Origin: Streptomyces sp. NBC_01214
GTDB lineage: Bacteria; Actinomycetota; Actinomycetes; Streptomycetales; Streptomycetaceae
DNA length: 64,000 nt
NCBI RefSeq assembly: GCF_026340975.1
Contig: NZ_JAPEOS010000001.1
Coordinates: 2,761,001-2,825,000, forward strand
Direction of reading: 5' to 3'
In this document: in pieces, positions 8,654-17,728 of the stretch
How positions within the stretch are numbered: position 1 is the first letter of the stretch
Layout: each line of letters begins with the position of its first letter
Notes under the pieces: model-generated
Told to the model about the DNA's origin: nothing
Database searches by the model: none
The model's input: the letters and a program-made list of their open reading frames with translations, nothing else
Made by a program: the position numbers and the translations under genes

Positions 8654-8917
8654 ATCTCCTGCCGTTCCCTGCGCTGAGTGATCCATCCCGGTCACGACCC
8701 GCAGCAAGTCGCGCGAGCCCTGGCGGGTGTTGAACAGTTCGACCTTACAACCGGCTGCTTCCCGAGTTTGATGGGTGGGTATTTCCTTGGCGTGAGGGAG
8801 TACGCAAGGGTGAAGATCGGACACACCTCTACCGTCTTTGTGATCTAGGGGTTTCAATCACCACCAGCCCAGGTAGGGTCAGGAAGCGTCCAGCTCCCCT
8901 TGGAGGAGGTGAGGACC
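8654..8917. promoter_or_regulatory. Divergent promoter region between ferredoxin and arc
   Basis: This 264-base gap has no supported gene. On the plus strand a TAGGGT at 8874-8879 is a -10 candidate for arc, with TTTCAA at 8852-8857 about 16 bases ahead. A TTG-started extension of the ferredoxin frame runs across the region but has no ribosome-binding site and no homology that I recognise. Confidence 0.4.
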
Positions 8918-10684
8918 GTGGCAGCCCACGACGACGACATCAACCGCGGCATCCGGCCCGCGCGAGGGTCCGAGGACCCCGCCGGCCAGGTTGCCTATCT
9001 CGAGCAGGAAATCGCCGTCCTGCGACGAAAGCTCGCCGACTCTCCGCGACACACGAGGATTCTCGAAGAGCGGATCGTCGAGCTCCAGACAAATCTGGCC
9101 GGCGTATCCGCACAGAACGAACGACTCGCGAATACCCTCCGTGAGGCCCGGGACCAGATCGTGGCCCTCAAGGAAGAAGTCGACCGGCTCGCACAGCCGC
9201 CGGCCGGTTTCGGTGTCTTCCTGCAAGCGAACGAGGACGGCACCGTCGACATCTTCACCGGAGGCCGAAAGCTCCGCGTGAACGTCAGCCCCAGCGTCGA
9301 CCCGGAAGACCTCCGGCGCGGCCAAGAGGTCATGCTCAACGAGGCCCTCAACGTGGTCGAGGCCATGGAATTCGAGCGGGCCGGGGACATCGTCACCCTC
9401 AAGGAGATCCTCGAGGACGGCGAGCGCGCCCTGGTCGTCGGGCACACCGACGAGGAAAGGGTGGTGAGGCTCGCCGAGCCGCTCCTGGACATCACCATCC
9501 GCCCCGGCGACGCCCTCCTGCTCGAACCCCGCTCCGGCTACGTCTACGAGGTCGTCCCCAAGAGCGAGGTCGAAGACCTGGTCCTCGAAGAGGTCCCGGA
9601 CATCGACTACGACAAGATCGGCGGCCTGGGCGACCAGATCGAGCTGATCCGCGACGCGGTCGAGCTCCCGTACCTCTACCCCGACCTCTTCAAGGAACAC
9701 GAACTGCGGCCCCCGAAGGGCATCCTGCTCTACGGCCCGCCCGGCTGCGGCAAGACGCTCATCGCCAAGGCCGTCGCCAACTCCCTTGCCAAGAAGGTCG
9801 CCGAGGTGACCGGACAGGCCCAGGGGAAGTCGTACTTCCTGAACATCAAGGGCCCCGAGCTCCTCAACAAGTACGTCGGCGAGACCGAGCGGCACATCCG
9901 CCTGGTCTTCCAGCGGGCCCGCGAGAAGGCCAGCGAGGGCACCCCCGTCATCGTCTTCTTCGACGAGATGGAATCCCTCTTCCGCACCCGCGGATCCGGT
10001 GTCAGCTCCGACGTCGAGAACACCATCGTCCCGCAGCTCCTCGCCGAGATCGACGGCGTGGAGGGCCTGGAGAACGTCATCGTCATCGGCGCCTCCAACC
10101 GCGAGGACATGATCGACCCGGCCATCCTGCGCCCCGGCCGCCTCGACGTGAAGATCAAGATCGAGCGTCCGGACGCCGAAGCCGCGAAGGACATCTTCGC
10201 GAAGTACCTCAAGGCCTCGCTGCCCCTGCACACGGACGACCTGTCCGAACACCAGGGCTCCACGGCCGGAACCGTCCACAGCATGATCCAGACCGTCGTC
10301 GAGCAGATGTACGCCGAAACCGAGGAGAACCGCTTCCTCGAGGTCACGTACGCCAACGGCGACAAGGAAGTCCTCTACTTCAAGGACTTCAACTCCGGCG
10401 CGATGATCCAGAACATCGTCGACCGGGCCAAGAAAATGGCGATCAAGGCCTTCCTCGAACACAACCAGAAGGGCCTGCGGGTCTCCCACCTGCTCCAGGC
10501 CTGCGTGGACGAGTTCAAGGAGAACGAGGACCTGCCCAACACCACCAACCCGGACGACTGGGCCCGCATCTCCGGAAAGAAGGGCGAGCGGATCGTATTC
10601 ATCCGCACCCTCGTCACCGGAAAGCAAGGCGCGGACACCGGACGCTCCATCGACACGGTGGCAAACACCGGTCAGTACCTCTGA
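8918..10684 (+). CDS. arc: Proteasome-associated AAA ATPase ARC (Mpa)
   Basis: A 588-aa hexameric AAA unfoldase that recognises pupylated proteins and threads them into the 20S proteasome. An N-terminal coiled coil (about 22-95) binds Pup and is followed by the tandem OB-fold interdomain (about 96-230). The AAA module has Walker A GPPGCGKT at 273-280, Walker B with Asp349-Glu350, and the arginine-finger region LRPGRLD. The C-terminus ends GQYL, the proteasome-docking tail with penultimate Tyr. GTG 8918 follows GGAGGAGGTGAGG; a TTG at 8900 is in frame but overlaps that site. The length equals that expected for streptomycete ARC. It is followed by a strong terminator, so dop has its own promoter. 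Confidence 0.97.
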   Translation: MAAHDDDINRGIRPARGSEDPAGQVAYLEQEIAVLRRKLADSPRHTRILEERIVELQTNLAGVSAQNERLANTLREARDQIVALKEEVDRLAQPPAGFGVFLQANEDGTVDIFTGGRKLRVNVSPSVDPEDLRRGQEVMLNEALNVVEAMEFERAGDIVTLKEILEDGERALVVGHTDEERVVRLAEPLLDITIRPGDALLLEPRSGYVYEVVPKSEVEDLVLEEVPDIDYDKIGGLGDQIELIRDAVELPYLYPDLFKEHELRPPKGILLYGPPGCGKTLIAKAVANSLAKKVAEVTGQAQGKSYFLNIKGPELLNKYVGETERHIRLVFQRAREKASEGTPVIVFFDEMESLFRTRGSGVSSDVENTIVPQLLAEIDGVEGLENVIVIGASNREDMIDPAILRPGRLDVKIKIERPDAEAAKDIFAKYLKASLPLHTDDLSEHQGSTAGTVHSMIQTVVEQMYAETEENRFLEVTYANGDKEVLYFKDFNSGAMIQNIVDRAKKMAIKAFLEHNQKGLRVSHLLQACVDEFKENEDLPNTTNPDDWARISGKKGERIVFIRTLVTGKQGADTGRSIDTVANTGQYL

Positions 10685-10694
10685 CGAAGCGGGG

Positions 10695-10729
10695 CGGCTG
10701 CGGATGCCCTCCCCGGGCATCCGCAGCCG
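10695..10729 (+). terminator. Terminator after arc
   Basis: A perfect 15-bp stem (10695-10709 with 10715-10729) with a 5-base loop. A second small hairpin, ACCGGC with GCCGGT, follows near 10750. The stem is not followed by a long T run, as is usual in high-GC actinobacteria. Confidence 0.8.
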
Positions 10730-10950
10730 ACTGCTTTACCCCACCCCTTTACCGGCCTCTTTTCAGCCGGTGACGAGGCGGATCCAATGACGGAAATGAT
10801 CTCCCCACGAGCGCGCAGTGGTTCTAGGCTCTTCCGTACCGCCGGACGCGCAGTGCGGGGACGGGCACCGCACAGGCACACGCACCGGAGCACCAGCGGT
10901 ACTTGAGCGCCGCTCCCGAAAGGGGAGCGCCGCCGGGCAAGGAGGGCCGC

Positions 10951-12462
10951 ATGACCGTACGGCGAGTAATGGGGATCGAGACGGAGTACGGGATCTCCGT
11001 CCCGGGGCACCCGAACGCCAATGCCATGCTCACCTCGTCCCAGATCGTCAACGCCTACGCGGCGGCGATGCACCGGGCGCGACGCGCCCGCTGGGACTTC
11101 GAGGAGGAGAATCCGCTGCGGGACGCCCGCGGCTTCGACCTCGCCCGCGAGGCCGCCGACAACAGCCAGCTCACCGACGAGGACATCGGCCTCGCCAACG
11201 TCATCCTCACGAACGGCGCACGGCTCTACGTCGACCACGCACACCCCGAATACAGCTCGCCCGAGATCACCAACCCGCTCGACGCCGTCCTCTGGGACAA
11301 GGCCGGCGAGCGGATCATGGCCGAAGCGGCCGTCCGCGCCGCCCAGCTCCCCGGCGCCCAACCGATCCACCTCTACAAGAACAACACCGACAACAAGGGC
11401 GCCTCCTACGGCACGCACGAGAACTACCTGATGAAGCGGGAAACCCCCTTCTCGGAGATCGTGCGCCACCTGACCCCCTTCTTCGTCTCGCGACAGGTCG
11501 TGACCGGCGCGGGACGCGTGGGCATCGGCCAGGACGGCCGCGAACACGGCTTCCAGATCAGCCAGCGCGCCGACTACTTCGAAGTCGAGGTCGGCCTGGA
11601 GACCACCCTCAAGCGCCCCATCATCAACACCCGCGACGAACCCCACTCGGACGCCGAGAAGTACCGCCGGCTCCACGTGATCATCGGAGACGCCAACCTC
11701 TCCGAGATCTCCACCTACCTCAAACTCGGCACGACCGCACTCGTCCTGTCCATGATCGAGGACGGGTTCATCAACGTCGACCTGGCCGTCGACCAGCCCG
11801 TGCGCACCCTGCACCAGGTCTCCCACGACCCCGACCTCCAGCACCTGATCACGCTGCGCAGCGGCCGGACACTGACCGCGGTGCAACTCCAGATGGAGTA
11901 CTTCGAGCTGGCACGGAAGTACGTGGACGAACGTTTCGGGTCGGACGCGGACGAGCAGACCAAGGACGTGCTGGGCCGCTGGGAGGACGTGCTGGGCCGG
12001 CTGGAGAGCGACCCGATGAGCCTGTCCGGGGAGCTGGACTGGATCGCCAAGCGGGAGATCCTGGAGGGCTACCGGCGCCGGGACGGGCTGGAGTGGGACG
12101 CGGCGCGGCTGCACCTGGTGGACCTCCAGTACTCGGACGTGCGGCCCGAGAAGGGCCTCTACAACCGCCTGGTGGCCCGCGGCAAGATGAAGCGCCTGGT
12201 GGAAGAGCCGGCGGTGGAGCGGGCGCAGAGCAAGCCTCCGGAGGACACCCGGGCGTACTTCCGCGGCCGCTGCCTGGAGCAGTACGCGGACGACGTGGCC
12301 GCGGCGTCCTGGGACTCGGTGATCTTCGACCTCCCCGGCCGGGACTCGCTCCAGCGGGTCCCGACGCTGGAACCCCTGCGGGGGACGCGCAACCACGTCA
12401 AGGAACTTCTGGACCGCTGCCGCACGGCGGAGGACCTGGTGCGGGTGCTTTCGGGGCAGTGA
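10951..12462 (+). CDS. dop: Depupylase / Pup deamidase Dop
   Basis: A 503-aa enzyme of the carboxylate-amine ligase superfamily, a paralogue of PafA. It hydrolyses the isopeptide bond between Pup and target lysines, and in organisms with Pup-Gln it also deamidates the Pup C-terminus. Visible hallmarks are [10 protein letters not shown] at the N-terminus with the nucleotide-metal Glu residues, [17 protein letters not shown], and [23 protein letters not shown], all also present in PafA. ATG 10951 has AAGGAGG at 10939-10945. The gene lies directly upstream of pup. Since Pup here already ends in Glu, depupylation should be the main activity. Confidence 0.96.
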   Translation: MTVRRVMGIETEYGISVPGHPNANAMLTSSQIVNAYAAAMHRARRARWDFEEENPLRDARGFDLAREAADNSQLTDEDIGLANVILTNGARLYVDHAHPEYSSPEITNPLDAVLWDKAGERIMAEAAVRAAQLPGAQPIHLYKNNTDNKGASYGTHENYLMKRETPFSEIVRHLTPFFVSRQVVTGAGRVGIGQDGREHGFQISQRADYFEVEVGLETTLKRPIINTRDEPHSDAEKYRRLHVIIGDANLSEISTYLKLGTTALVLSMIEDGFINVDLAVDQPVRTLHQVSHDPDLQHLITLRSGRTLTAVQLQMEYFELARKYVDERFGSDADEQTKDVLGRWEDVLGRLESDPMSLSGELDWIAKREILEGYRRRDGLEWDAARLHLVDLQYSDVRPEKGLYNRLVARGKMKRLVEEPAVERAQSKPPEDTRAYFRGRCLEQYADDVAAASWDSVIFDLPGRDSLQRVPTLEPLRGTRNHVKELLDRCRTAEDLVRVLSGQ

Positions 12463-12558
12463 GCGGTGCCCGGGGGGCCTGAAAGGCCTCCGGTCTGGGA
12501 ATCATGAAGAGAACCGGACGTTGTGCTGCGAGCTTTTGAACAAGTGCGGGGACGAATG

Positions 12559-12625
12559 TCGGACCCTCCCTATAGGGTCCGACGTAGGGTCTGATCTTGA
12601 GAGATCCCGAATCCCGGGGTCTCTC
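12559..12625 (+). promoter_or_regulatory. Two inverted repeats in the pup leader
   Basis: TCGGACCCT (12559-12567) pairs with AGGGTCCGA (12574-12582) and contains a TATAGGGT that could double as a -10 box. GAGAGATCCC (12599-12608) pairs with GGGGTCTCTC (12616-12625) through 10 bp including one G-T. They lie in the 199-base gap between dop and pup and could be operators or an RNA leader structure. Confidence 0.45.
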
Positions 12626-12661
12626 GACATGAGCGTGCGAACCGAGCGGGGTGAGGTAGAC

Positions 12662-12874
12662 ATGGCGACCAAGGACACCGGCGGCGGACAGCAGAAGGCG
12701 ACGCGCTCGACCGAGGAGGTCGAGGAGGCAGCGGTCGAAGAATCGACCGACCTCAAGGAGCGCCAGGAGAAGCTCTCCGACGACGTCGACTCCGTACTCG
12801 ATGAAATCGATGATGTGCTCGAGGAGAACGCCGAGGATTTCGTACGCTCCTTCGTTCAGAAGGGTGGCGAGTGA
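12662..12874 (+). CDS. pup: Prokaryotic ubiquitin-like protein Pup
   Basis: A 70-aa intrinsically disordered tag protein that PafA couples through its C-terminal Glu to lysines of target proteins. It is highly acidic in the middle (DDVDSVLDEIDDVLEENAEDF), the region that forms a helix on the ARC coiled coil, and ends FVQKGGE. The terminal residue is Glu (codon GAG), so no deamidation by Dop is needed before ligation. ATG 12662 sits about 8 bases after GTGAGG. The gene is 44 bases ahead of the HNH endonuclease gene, and with prcB and prcA forms the apparent operon pup-endonuclease-prcB-prcA. Confidence 0.97.
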   Translation: MATKDTGGGQQKATRSTEEVEEAAVEESTDLKERQEKLSDDVDSVLDEIDDVLEENAEDFVRSFVQKGGE

Positions 12875-12918
12875 TTTCGCCTTCGAATCGAAGGTGAATG
12901 GCTCGCCGGGGAGGGTGA

Positions 12919-13506
12919 GTGTCGGGGGCGGAGAAGCAGTGTCCGCGATGTGGCTTACTCAAGCCGTTTGAGGCTTTCGCCTCGAACAAGGCCATGCGTG
13001 ACGGCCTGCAGTGCTACTGCAGGCCGTGCGCAGCCGAGTACCACCAGCAGCGCCAGATAGCCAAGGGGAAGAATGTGCGTCCCCGTGTCGAAGCCCCTGA
13101 CGGGCACAAATACTGCCGCCGTTGCGGGGAGATCAAGCCCCACGCGGAATGGGACCGAAACAAGACGGCTTCGGACGGGTTGTCGACGCGCTGCAAGGCG
13201 TGTCGAGCGGTCGAAGCCCGTGCAGGCCATCTCAAGCGCTCGTACGGCATGAGCGAGGCCGATAGGGACGAAATGATCGGTGCTCAAGGCGGTGTCTGCG
13301 TGATCTGCCAAAAGGCTCCGGCCGAGCACGTTGATCACGATCATCAGACGGGTAAGGTCCGAGGCGTACTGTGCTTCAGCTGTAACGCAGCCCTGGGGCA
13401 GTTCAAGGATCGGCCGGACGTCATGAGGCGTGCAGCCGCTTACGTGGAAGGAAACCTGTGGAACCCAACACTCGTAGCACAGGGCGTCTACCGGCAGCCT
13501 TCCTGA
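12919..13506 (+). CDS. Zinc-ribbon / endonuclease VII-like HNH nuclease in the proteasome operon (TTA codon)
   Basis: A 195-aa protein. The last 75 residues match the recombination endonuclease VII (HNH) family: Cys127-x2-Cys130, then the [13 protein letters not shown] block with His137-His142, then Cys152-x2-Cys155. Ahead of it are two repeated zinc-ribbon-like modules, C8-x2-C11...C34-x2-C37 and C66-x2-C69...C92-x2-C95. It probably binds and cuts DNA or branched DNA. GTG 12919 follows GGGGAGGG. Codon 13 (12955-12957) is TTA, one of only two TTA codons I found in supported genes of the window, so translation should need the bldA tRNA. The last 49 bases overlap prcB in another frame, which suggests translational coupling. 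Base use is less GC-biased than the neighbours. Its link to protein degradation is unexplained. Confidence 0.88.
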   Translation: MSGAEKQCPRCGLLKPFEAFASNKAMRDGLQCYCRPCAAEYHQQRQIAKGKNVRPRVEAPDGHKYCRRCGEIKPHAEWDRNKTASDGLSTRCKACRAVEARAGHLKRSYGMSEADRDEMIGAQGGVCVICQKAPAEHVDHDHQTGKVRGVLCFSCNAALGQFKDRPDVMRRAAAYVEGNLWNPTLVAQGVYRQPS

Positions 13507-14297
13507 CGCCGGGGTCGTCGTCCTTCATGGACTTCCTGGGCGCGCACTCGCCCGAGATGCTGCCCGGCAACCGCAAGCTGCCGGAAGGCGTGATCGAGGC
13601 GCCGCACGGGACGACCATCGTCGCCGCCACCTTCCCCGGTGGGGTGGTCCTCGCCGGTGACCGGCGGGCGACCATGGGGAACATGATCGCGCAGCGGGAC
13701 ATCGAGAAGGTGTTCCCCGCCGACGAGTACTCCGCCGTCGGCATCGCCGGTACGGCCGGCCTGGCCGTGGAGATGGTCAAGCTGTTCCAGCTGGAGCTGG
13801 AGCACTTCGAGAAGGTGGAGGGGACGACCCTCTCCCTGGAGGGCAAGGCGAACCGGCTCTCCACCATGATCCGGAGCAATCTGGGGATGGCCATGCAGGG
13901 CCTGGCCGTCGTGCCGCTGTTCGCGGGGTACGACGAGGCCAAGGAGAAGGGCCGGATCTTCTCCTACGACGTGACCGGCGGCCGCTCCGAGGAGCACGGT
14001 TACGCCGCCACCGGTTCCGGTTCGATCTTCGCCCGGGGCTCCATGAAGAAGCTCTTCCGCCCCGATCTGACGGAGGAGCAGGCCACCACCCTGGTCGTCC
14101 AGGCGCTGTACGACGCCGCCGACGACGACTCGGCGACCGGTGGGCCGGACCTGTACCGCCACATCTACCCGATCGTCACCGTGATCACGGACGAGGGGTT
14201 CCGCAGGCTGACCGACGACGAGTCTCAGGAGCTCGCCCGTACGGTCACCAACCGTCGGCTGGAGCAGCCCGACGGCCCGCGCGCCGCTCTGCTCTGA
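13458..14297 (+). CDS. prcB: 20S proteasome beta subunit PrcB
   Basis: A 279-aa proteasome beta subunit, made with a 51-residue propeptide. Processing between Gly51 and Thr52 in PHGTTIVA exposes the catalytic Thr, and the block [12 protein letters not shown] with its active-site Asp and Arg follows. Beta subunits form the two inner rings of the protease. GTG 13458 is inside the end of the upstream HNH nuclease gene, with GGAAGGAAA just ahead as ribosome-binding site, so expression is probably coupled to that gene. The ATG at codon 24 is a possible shorter start that would shorten the propeptide. prcA follows after 46 bases. Confidence 0.96.
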   Translation: MEPNTRSTGRLPAAFLTPGSSSFMDFLGAHSPEMLPGNRKLPEGVIEAPHGTTIVAATFPGGVVLAGDRRATMGNMIAQRDIEKVFPADEYSAVGIAGTAGLAVEMVKLFQLELEHFEKVEGTTLSLEGKANRLSTMIRSNLGMAMQGLAVVPLFAGYDEAKEKGRIFSYDVTGGRSEEHGYAATGSGSIFARGSMKKLFRPDLTEEQATTLVVQALYDAADDDSATGGPDLYRHIYPIVTVITDEGFRRLTDDESQELARTVTNRRLEQPDGPRAALL

Positions 14298-14343
14298 CCA
14301 TCCGTCGCCCCGTAGGAGCCCAGAAGAAAGGGACGGACAGCCG

Positions 14344-15108
14344 GTGTCGACTCCGTTCTATGTGTCACCCCAGCAGGCCATGGCCGACCGGGCGGAATAC
14401 GCCCGCAAGGGCATCGCCCGCGGTCGCAGCCTGGTCGTGCTGCAGTACGCCGACGGCATCGTGTTCGTCGGCGAGAACCCGTCCCGTGCGCTGCACAAGT
14501 TCAGCGAGATCTACGACCGGATCGGCTTCGCGGCCGCCGGCAAGTACAACGAGTACGAGAACCTGCGGATCGGTGGTGTGCGGTACGCGGATCTGCGCGG
14601 GTACACCTACGACCGTGACGACGTGACGGCCCGTGGGCTGGCGAACGTCTACGCGCAGACGCTCGGCACCATCTTTTCCTCGGCCGGTGAGAAGCCGTAC
14701 GAGGTGGAGCTGGTGGTCGCGGAGGTCGGTGCGACCGCCGCGGGCGACCAGATCTACCGGCTGCCGCACGACGGTTCGATCGTGGACGAGCACGGTTCGG
14801 TCGCGGTCGGTGGCAATGCCGAGCAGATCAGCACCTTCCTGGACCAGCGTCACCAGGACGGGATGACCCTGTCCGAGGCGTTGAAGTTGGCGGTGCAGGC
14901 GCTGTCCAGCCAGGCGAACGGCGCGGACAAGACGATTCCGGCGGAGCGGCTGGAGGTCGCGGTGCTGGACCGGACGCGGTCGCAGCAGCGCAAGTTCAAG
15001 CGGATCCGGGGCCGGCAGCTGTCGCGGTTGCTGGAGGCGGACGTGACGGCGGCGGTGCAGGCCGATGCCGTGTCGAACGACGAGGCGCCGGAGGACGACG
15101 CCGAGTAG
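14344..15108 (+). CDS. prcA: 20S proteasome alpha subunit PrcA
   Basis: A 254-aa alpha subunit that forms the outer rings and gate of the 20S proteasome and docks the ARC C-terminal tail. The start, [20 protein letters not shown], carries the conserved N-terminal gate helix, and there is no propeptide or catalytic Thr. The C-terminal 25 residues are acidic and probably disordered. GTG 14344 has GAAAGGGACGGA upstream at somewhat long spacing. It is the last gene of the pup-endonuclease-prcB-prcA unit; the stop codon lies in a 17-bp tandem duplication and is followed by a hairpin. Confidence 0.96.
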   Translation: MSTPFYVSPQQAMADRAEYARKGIARGRSLVVLQYADGIVFVGENPSRALHKFSEIYDRIGFAAAGKYNEYENLRIGGVRYADLRGYTYDRDDVTARGLANVYAQTLGTIFSSAGEKPYEVELVVAEVGATAAGDQIYRLPHDGSIVDEHGSVAVGGNAEQISTFLDQRHQDGMTLSEALKLAVQALSSQANGADKTIPAERLEVAVLDRTRSQQRKFKRIRGRQLSRLLEADVTAAVQADAVSNDEAPEDDAE

Positions 15109-15137
15109 GCGCAGTGTGTGAGTAGGCGCAGTGTGTG
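15104..15137 (+). repeat. 17-bp perfect tandem duplication at the prcA stop codon
   Basis: AGTAGGCGCAGTGTGTG occurs twice head to tail (15104-15120 and 15121-15137). The first copy contains the prcA TAG stop. Confidence 0.95.
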
Positions 15138-15141
15138 AGGG

Positions 15142-15173
15142 GCCCCGGTTCGCCGTTCTCGGCGGGCCGGGGC
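15142..15173. terminator. Terminator between prcA and the LacI-family gene
   Basis: A 14-bp stem with two G-T pairs (15142-15155 with 15160-15173) and a TTCT loop lies between the convergent genes. It is followed by a short T-containing tract. Confidence 0.75.
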
Positions 15174-15191
15174 TTCGTCGTGTCCGGTCGG

Positions 15192-16190
15192 CTACGGCGT
15201 CGGGGCGGGGCCCGTGGAGTCGCGGACGACGAGTCGGACGGGGATGTCGGGGGCGGTCCAGGCGGTGCCTTCCAGGACGGCGAGGAGGGCGGTCATGCCT
15301 TGTTCGCCGACGCGTTCGGCGGGGAGGTGGACGGTGGTGAGTTCGGGTTCGACGGCGGTGGCGAGGGCGAGGTCGTCGAAGCCGGTGACGGAGAGGTCTT
15401 CGGGGATGCGCAGGCCGAGGCGGCGGGCGGCCTTGCAGGCGCCGGCGGCGAGGATGTCGTCGTCGCAGACGATGGCGGTGGGGCGGTCCTGGGGGGTGGC
15501 CAGGGCGGTCTCCATGGCCGTACGGGCGGCGTCGACGGTGAGGGGGGCCCGTACGGTGCGCAGCTCGGCGTCGGGGCCCAGGAGGGCGGTGAGGGCTTCG
15601 GCGCGGGTGTCGAAGGTCCAGGAGTCGACGGCGGAGGCGAGGTGGAGGAAGCGGCGGTGGCCGAGGGCCAGGAGGTGTTCGGTGATCTGGCGCATGCCGT
15701 CGGCCATGGCGAGGTTGACGTGGGCGGCGGCGGTGTCGGCGGCGGGGTCGCTGTCGAGCATGACGAGGGGGAGGGTGTTGCCGCCGATGGCGTCGAGGGT
15801 GTGGGCGGCCATGGAGGAGGCGATGACTCCGTCGAGGGCGGCGCGGGCGGAGGCGAAGGGGTCGCGGGCGGGGCCGGTGCCGTCGGGGGAGGGGTAGAGG
15901 ACGACGCCGAAGCCGTGTGCGGCGGCGACGCGGGCGGCTCCGGTGTAGACGCGGGCGAAGAATTCGTTGGTGAGGGCGGGGACGACGAGGAGGGCGGTGC
16001 GGGTGGTGCCGAGGCGGAGGTTGCGGGCGGCGAGGTTGGGGCGGTAGCCGAGGCGGGTGGCGGTTTCGCGGACGTGGGTGGCGGTGCGTTCGGAGACGCG
16101 GCCGGGCCATTTGTCGCCGAGGACGAGGGAGACGGTGGCCTGGGAGACCCCGGCGGCGGTGGCCACGTCGCGGCTGGTGGGTCTCGTCAC
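15192..16190 (-). CDS. LacI-family transcriptional regulator
   Basis: A 332-aa repressor-type regulator. The N-terminal helix-turn-helix reads PTSRDVATAAGVSQATVSLVL and is followed by the hinge region (RLGYRPNLAARNLR) and a periplasmic-binding-protein-like effector domain. GTG 16190 is preceded on the minus strand by AGGAG. It is divergent from an MFS transporter with 147 bases between them, so the transporter is the obvious target and a small sugar-like or other effector is likely. The substrate cannot be told. LacI family membership is firm, and the target assignment is inference from gene arrangement. Confidence 0.93.
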   Translation of the reverse strand: MTRPTSRDVATAAGVSQATVSLVLGDKWPGRVSERTATHVRETATRLGYRPNLAARNLRLGTTRTALLVVPALTNEFFARVYTGAARVAAAHGFGVVLYPSPDGTGPARDPFASARAALDGVIASSMAAHTLDAIGGNTLPLVMLDSDPAADTAAAHVNLAMADGMRQITEHLLALGHRRFLHLASAVDSWTFDTRAEALTALLGPDAELRTVRAPLTVDAARTAMETALATPQDRPTAIVCDDDILAAGACKAARRLGLRIPEDLSVTGFDDLALATAVEPELTTVHLPAERVGEQGMTALLAVLEGTAWTAPDIPVRLVVRDSTGPAPTP

Positions 16191-16263
16191 AGGGGGCTCC
16201 TGAAGTGCGAGGTCGGGGGGTGTGGTGGGGTCCGCGGGGTGGACCGGCGGACTGCGGCCATGG

Positions 16264-16291
16264 TACGTATGAGCCGTCACGTTATACGTAT
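16264..16291. promoter_or_regulatory. Candidate operator between LacI-family gene and MFS gene
   Basis: TACGTAT at 16264-16270 and ATACGTA at 16284-16290 form an inverted repeat with a 13-base spacer; ATACGTAT at 16284-16291 is itself palindromic with a central CG, as in many LacI-family operators. Confidence 0.5.
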
Positions 16292-16337
16292 TACTTGGAT
16301 GGCTCCCGGCTGGATCCGGGCAGAAGGTGGGGCGGAG

Positions 16338-17600
16338 ATGGCCGCGGGATACGCGGAGCTGCTGAGGACCAGGCACGCCGCGAGGCTGCTGGTGGGCACG
16401 CTCGTGGGCCGGCTGCCCAATGCCACGGGGCCGATCGCGATCGTGCTGTTCACGCGTGCCGAGGGCGGCAGCTACAGCCTGGCGGGGGCGCTGGCGGCCG
16501 CGTACGGGTTGGCGAACGCGGTGGGTCAGCCGCTGCTGGGGCGGGCCGTGGACCTGTTCGGGCAGCCGCGGGTGCAGCTTCCGGCGGCCCTGGTCTCCGC
16601 GCTGGGCATGGTGTGGCTGGCGTTCGCGGGTACGGGGTCCGCGGTGGCGGCGTACGCCGCGGTGGTGGTCGCGGGGCTGTTCACGCCGCCGCTGGAGGGC
16701 GGGCTGCGGGCGCTGTGGCCGGGGGTGCTGGGCGGCCGCGAGGAGAAGGTGCACGCGGCGTACGCGATGGACGCGGTGGCCCAGGAGGTCATGTTCACCG
16801 TGGGTCCGTTGCTGGTGACGCTGTTCGTGGCGATGTGGTCGCCGGCGGGGGCGCTGCTGGCGCTGAACGCGATCGGTGTGCTGGGTGCGCTGTCGGTGGT
16901 GGTCAGCGAGCCGTCGCGGACGTGGCGTTCGGAGCCGCGGGAGGCGCATTGGCTGGGGGCGCTGCGTTCGCGGGGGCTGTTGGCGCTGCTGGGTGCGTTC
17001 TTCTTCGTGGGCATGGCGCTGGGTTCGATCACGGTGGCGGGTGTGGCGTACGCGGACGATCACGGCGGTCAGGCGGTGTACGGCTGGCTGATGGCGGCGC
17101 TGGGGCTGGGTGCGCTGATCGGTGGGGTGTTCTACGGTGCGCGGCAGTGGGCCGGTGCGCCCGAGCGGCGGCTGCGGCTGTTGGTGGCTCTGCTGGCGGT
17201 TTGCTACCTGCCGCTGATGTTGGTTCCGGGTGCGGTGGCGATGACGGGGTTGTCGGCGCTGTCGGGCGTGTTCCTGGCGCCCGCGCTGGCGTGTGCGTTC
17301 ATCGTGGTGGACCGGCACGCTCCGGCGGGCACGGTGACGGAGGCGTTCTCGTGGTTGGTGACGTTCTTCGGGGTGGGTGCGGCGATCGGTACGGCGGCGG
17401 CGGGGCCGGCGGTGGAGCTGGGCGGTACCGCGTCGGGCTTCGGTGTGGCGAGCGTGGCCGGCGGTTCGGCGCTGTTGGTCCTGATGGTCACTCAGCGGGT
17501 GCTGGCAACTGGTGGGCGCAGTCGCGCGGTGGCGGGTTCGTCCGACGGTGCGTCGGAGGTGGCTCCTGACGTGCCGTCGGAGGTGTCGTCGGCGTCCTGA
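16338..17600 (+). CDS. MFS transporter
   Basis: A 420-aa membrane transporter of the major facilitator superfamily with about 12 hydrophobic helices; the central loop near PSRTWRSEPREAHW divides the two six-helix halves. The C-terminal 40 residues are hydrophilic and Ser/Val-rich. ATG 16338 is chosen because the conserved start GYAELLRTRHAARLLVGTL follows directly and AAGGTGG is upstream. An in-frame ATG at 16269 would add 23 residues. It is divergent from and probably controlled by the LacI-family gene. It sits between prcA and pafA as an insertion in the proteasome region. Transported compound unknown. Confidence 0.9.
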   Translation: MAAGYAELLRTRHAARLLVGTLVGRLPNATGPIAIVLFTRAEGGSYSLAGALAAAYGLANAVGQPLLGRAVDLFGQPRVQLPAALVSALGMVWLAFAGTGSAVAAYAAVVVAGLFTPPLEGGLRALWPGVLGGREEKVHAAYAMDAVAQEVMFTVGPLLVTLFVAMWSPAGALLALNAIGVLGALSVVVSEPSRTWRSEPREAHWLGALRSRGLLALLGAFFFVGMALGSITVAGVAYADDHGGQAVYGWLMAALGLGALIGGVFYGARQWAGAPERRLRLLVALLAVCYLPLMLVPGAVAMTGLSALSGVFLAPALACAFIVVDRHAPAGTVTEAFSWLVTFFGVGAAIGTAAAGPAVELGGTASGFGVASVAGGSALLVLMVTQRVLATGGRSRAVAGSSDGASEVAPDVPSEVSSAS

Positions 17601-17618
17601 TCGGTGGGTGCGCCGGCT

Positions 17619-17655
17619 GGGCCGATCGGGCCGTGATCGGGGCGCCGATCGGCCC
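17619..17655 (+). terminator. Hairpin between MFS gene and pafA
   Basis: An 11-bp perfect stem, GGGCCGATCGG (17619-17629) with CCGATCGGCCC (17645-17655), with a 15-base loop. Confidence 0.6.
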
Positions 17656-17716
17656 GCTGGCGGGAGCTGATCGAAATGGCGCTCCCGAACCCGGTTTCAG
17701 AAGAGGGCAGAAGGCG

Positions 17717-17722
17717 TAATGT
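17717..17722 (+). promoter_or_regulatory. Candidate -10 box of leaderless pafA transcript
   Basis: TAATGT lies exactly six bases ahead of the pafA ATG, and no ribosome-binding site fits the start. The -35 region (TTTCAG at 17695-17700) is weak. Confidence 0.45.
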
Positions 17723-17728
17723 TCAGTC

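Noticed and set aside
8654..8857. N-terminal extension of the ferredoxin from TTG 8857
   Set aside because: The strong AGGAG before ATG 8653 and the usual ferredoxin length favour the shorter protein.
8879..10720. 613-aa open frame on the minus strand opposite arc
   Set aside because: It is the antisense shadow of arc. High third-position GC leaves long open frames on the opposite strand; it has no ribosome-binding site and low-complexity composition.
14365..16110. 581-aa minus-strand open frame across prcA
   Set aside because: Arg/Pro/His-rich, antisense to prcA and in a different frame from the LacI gene.
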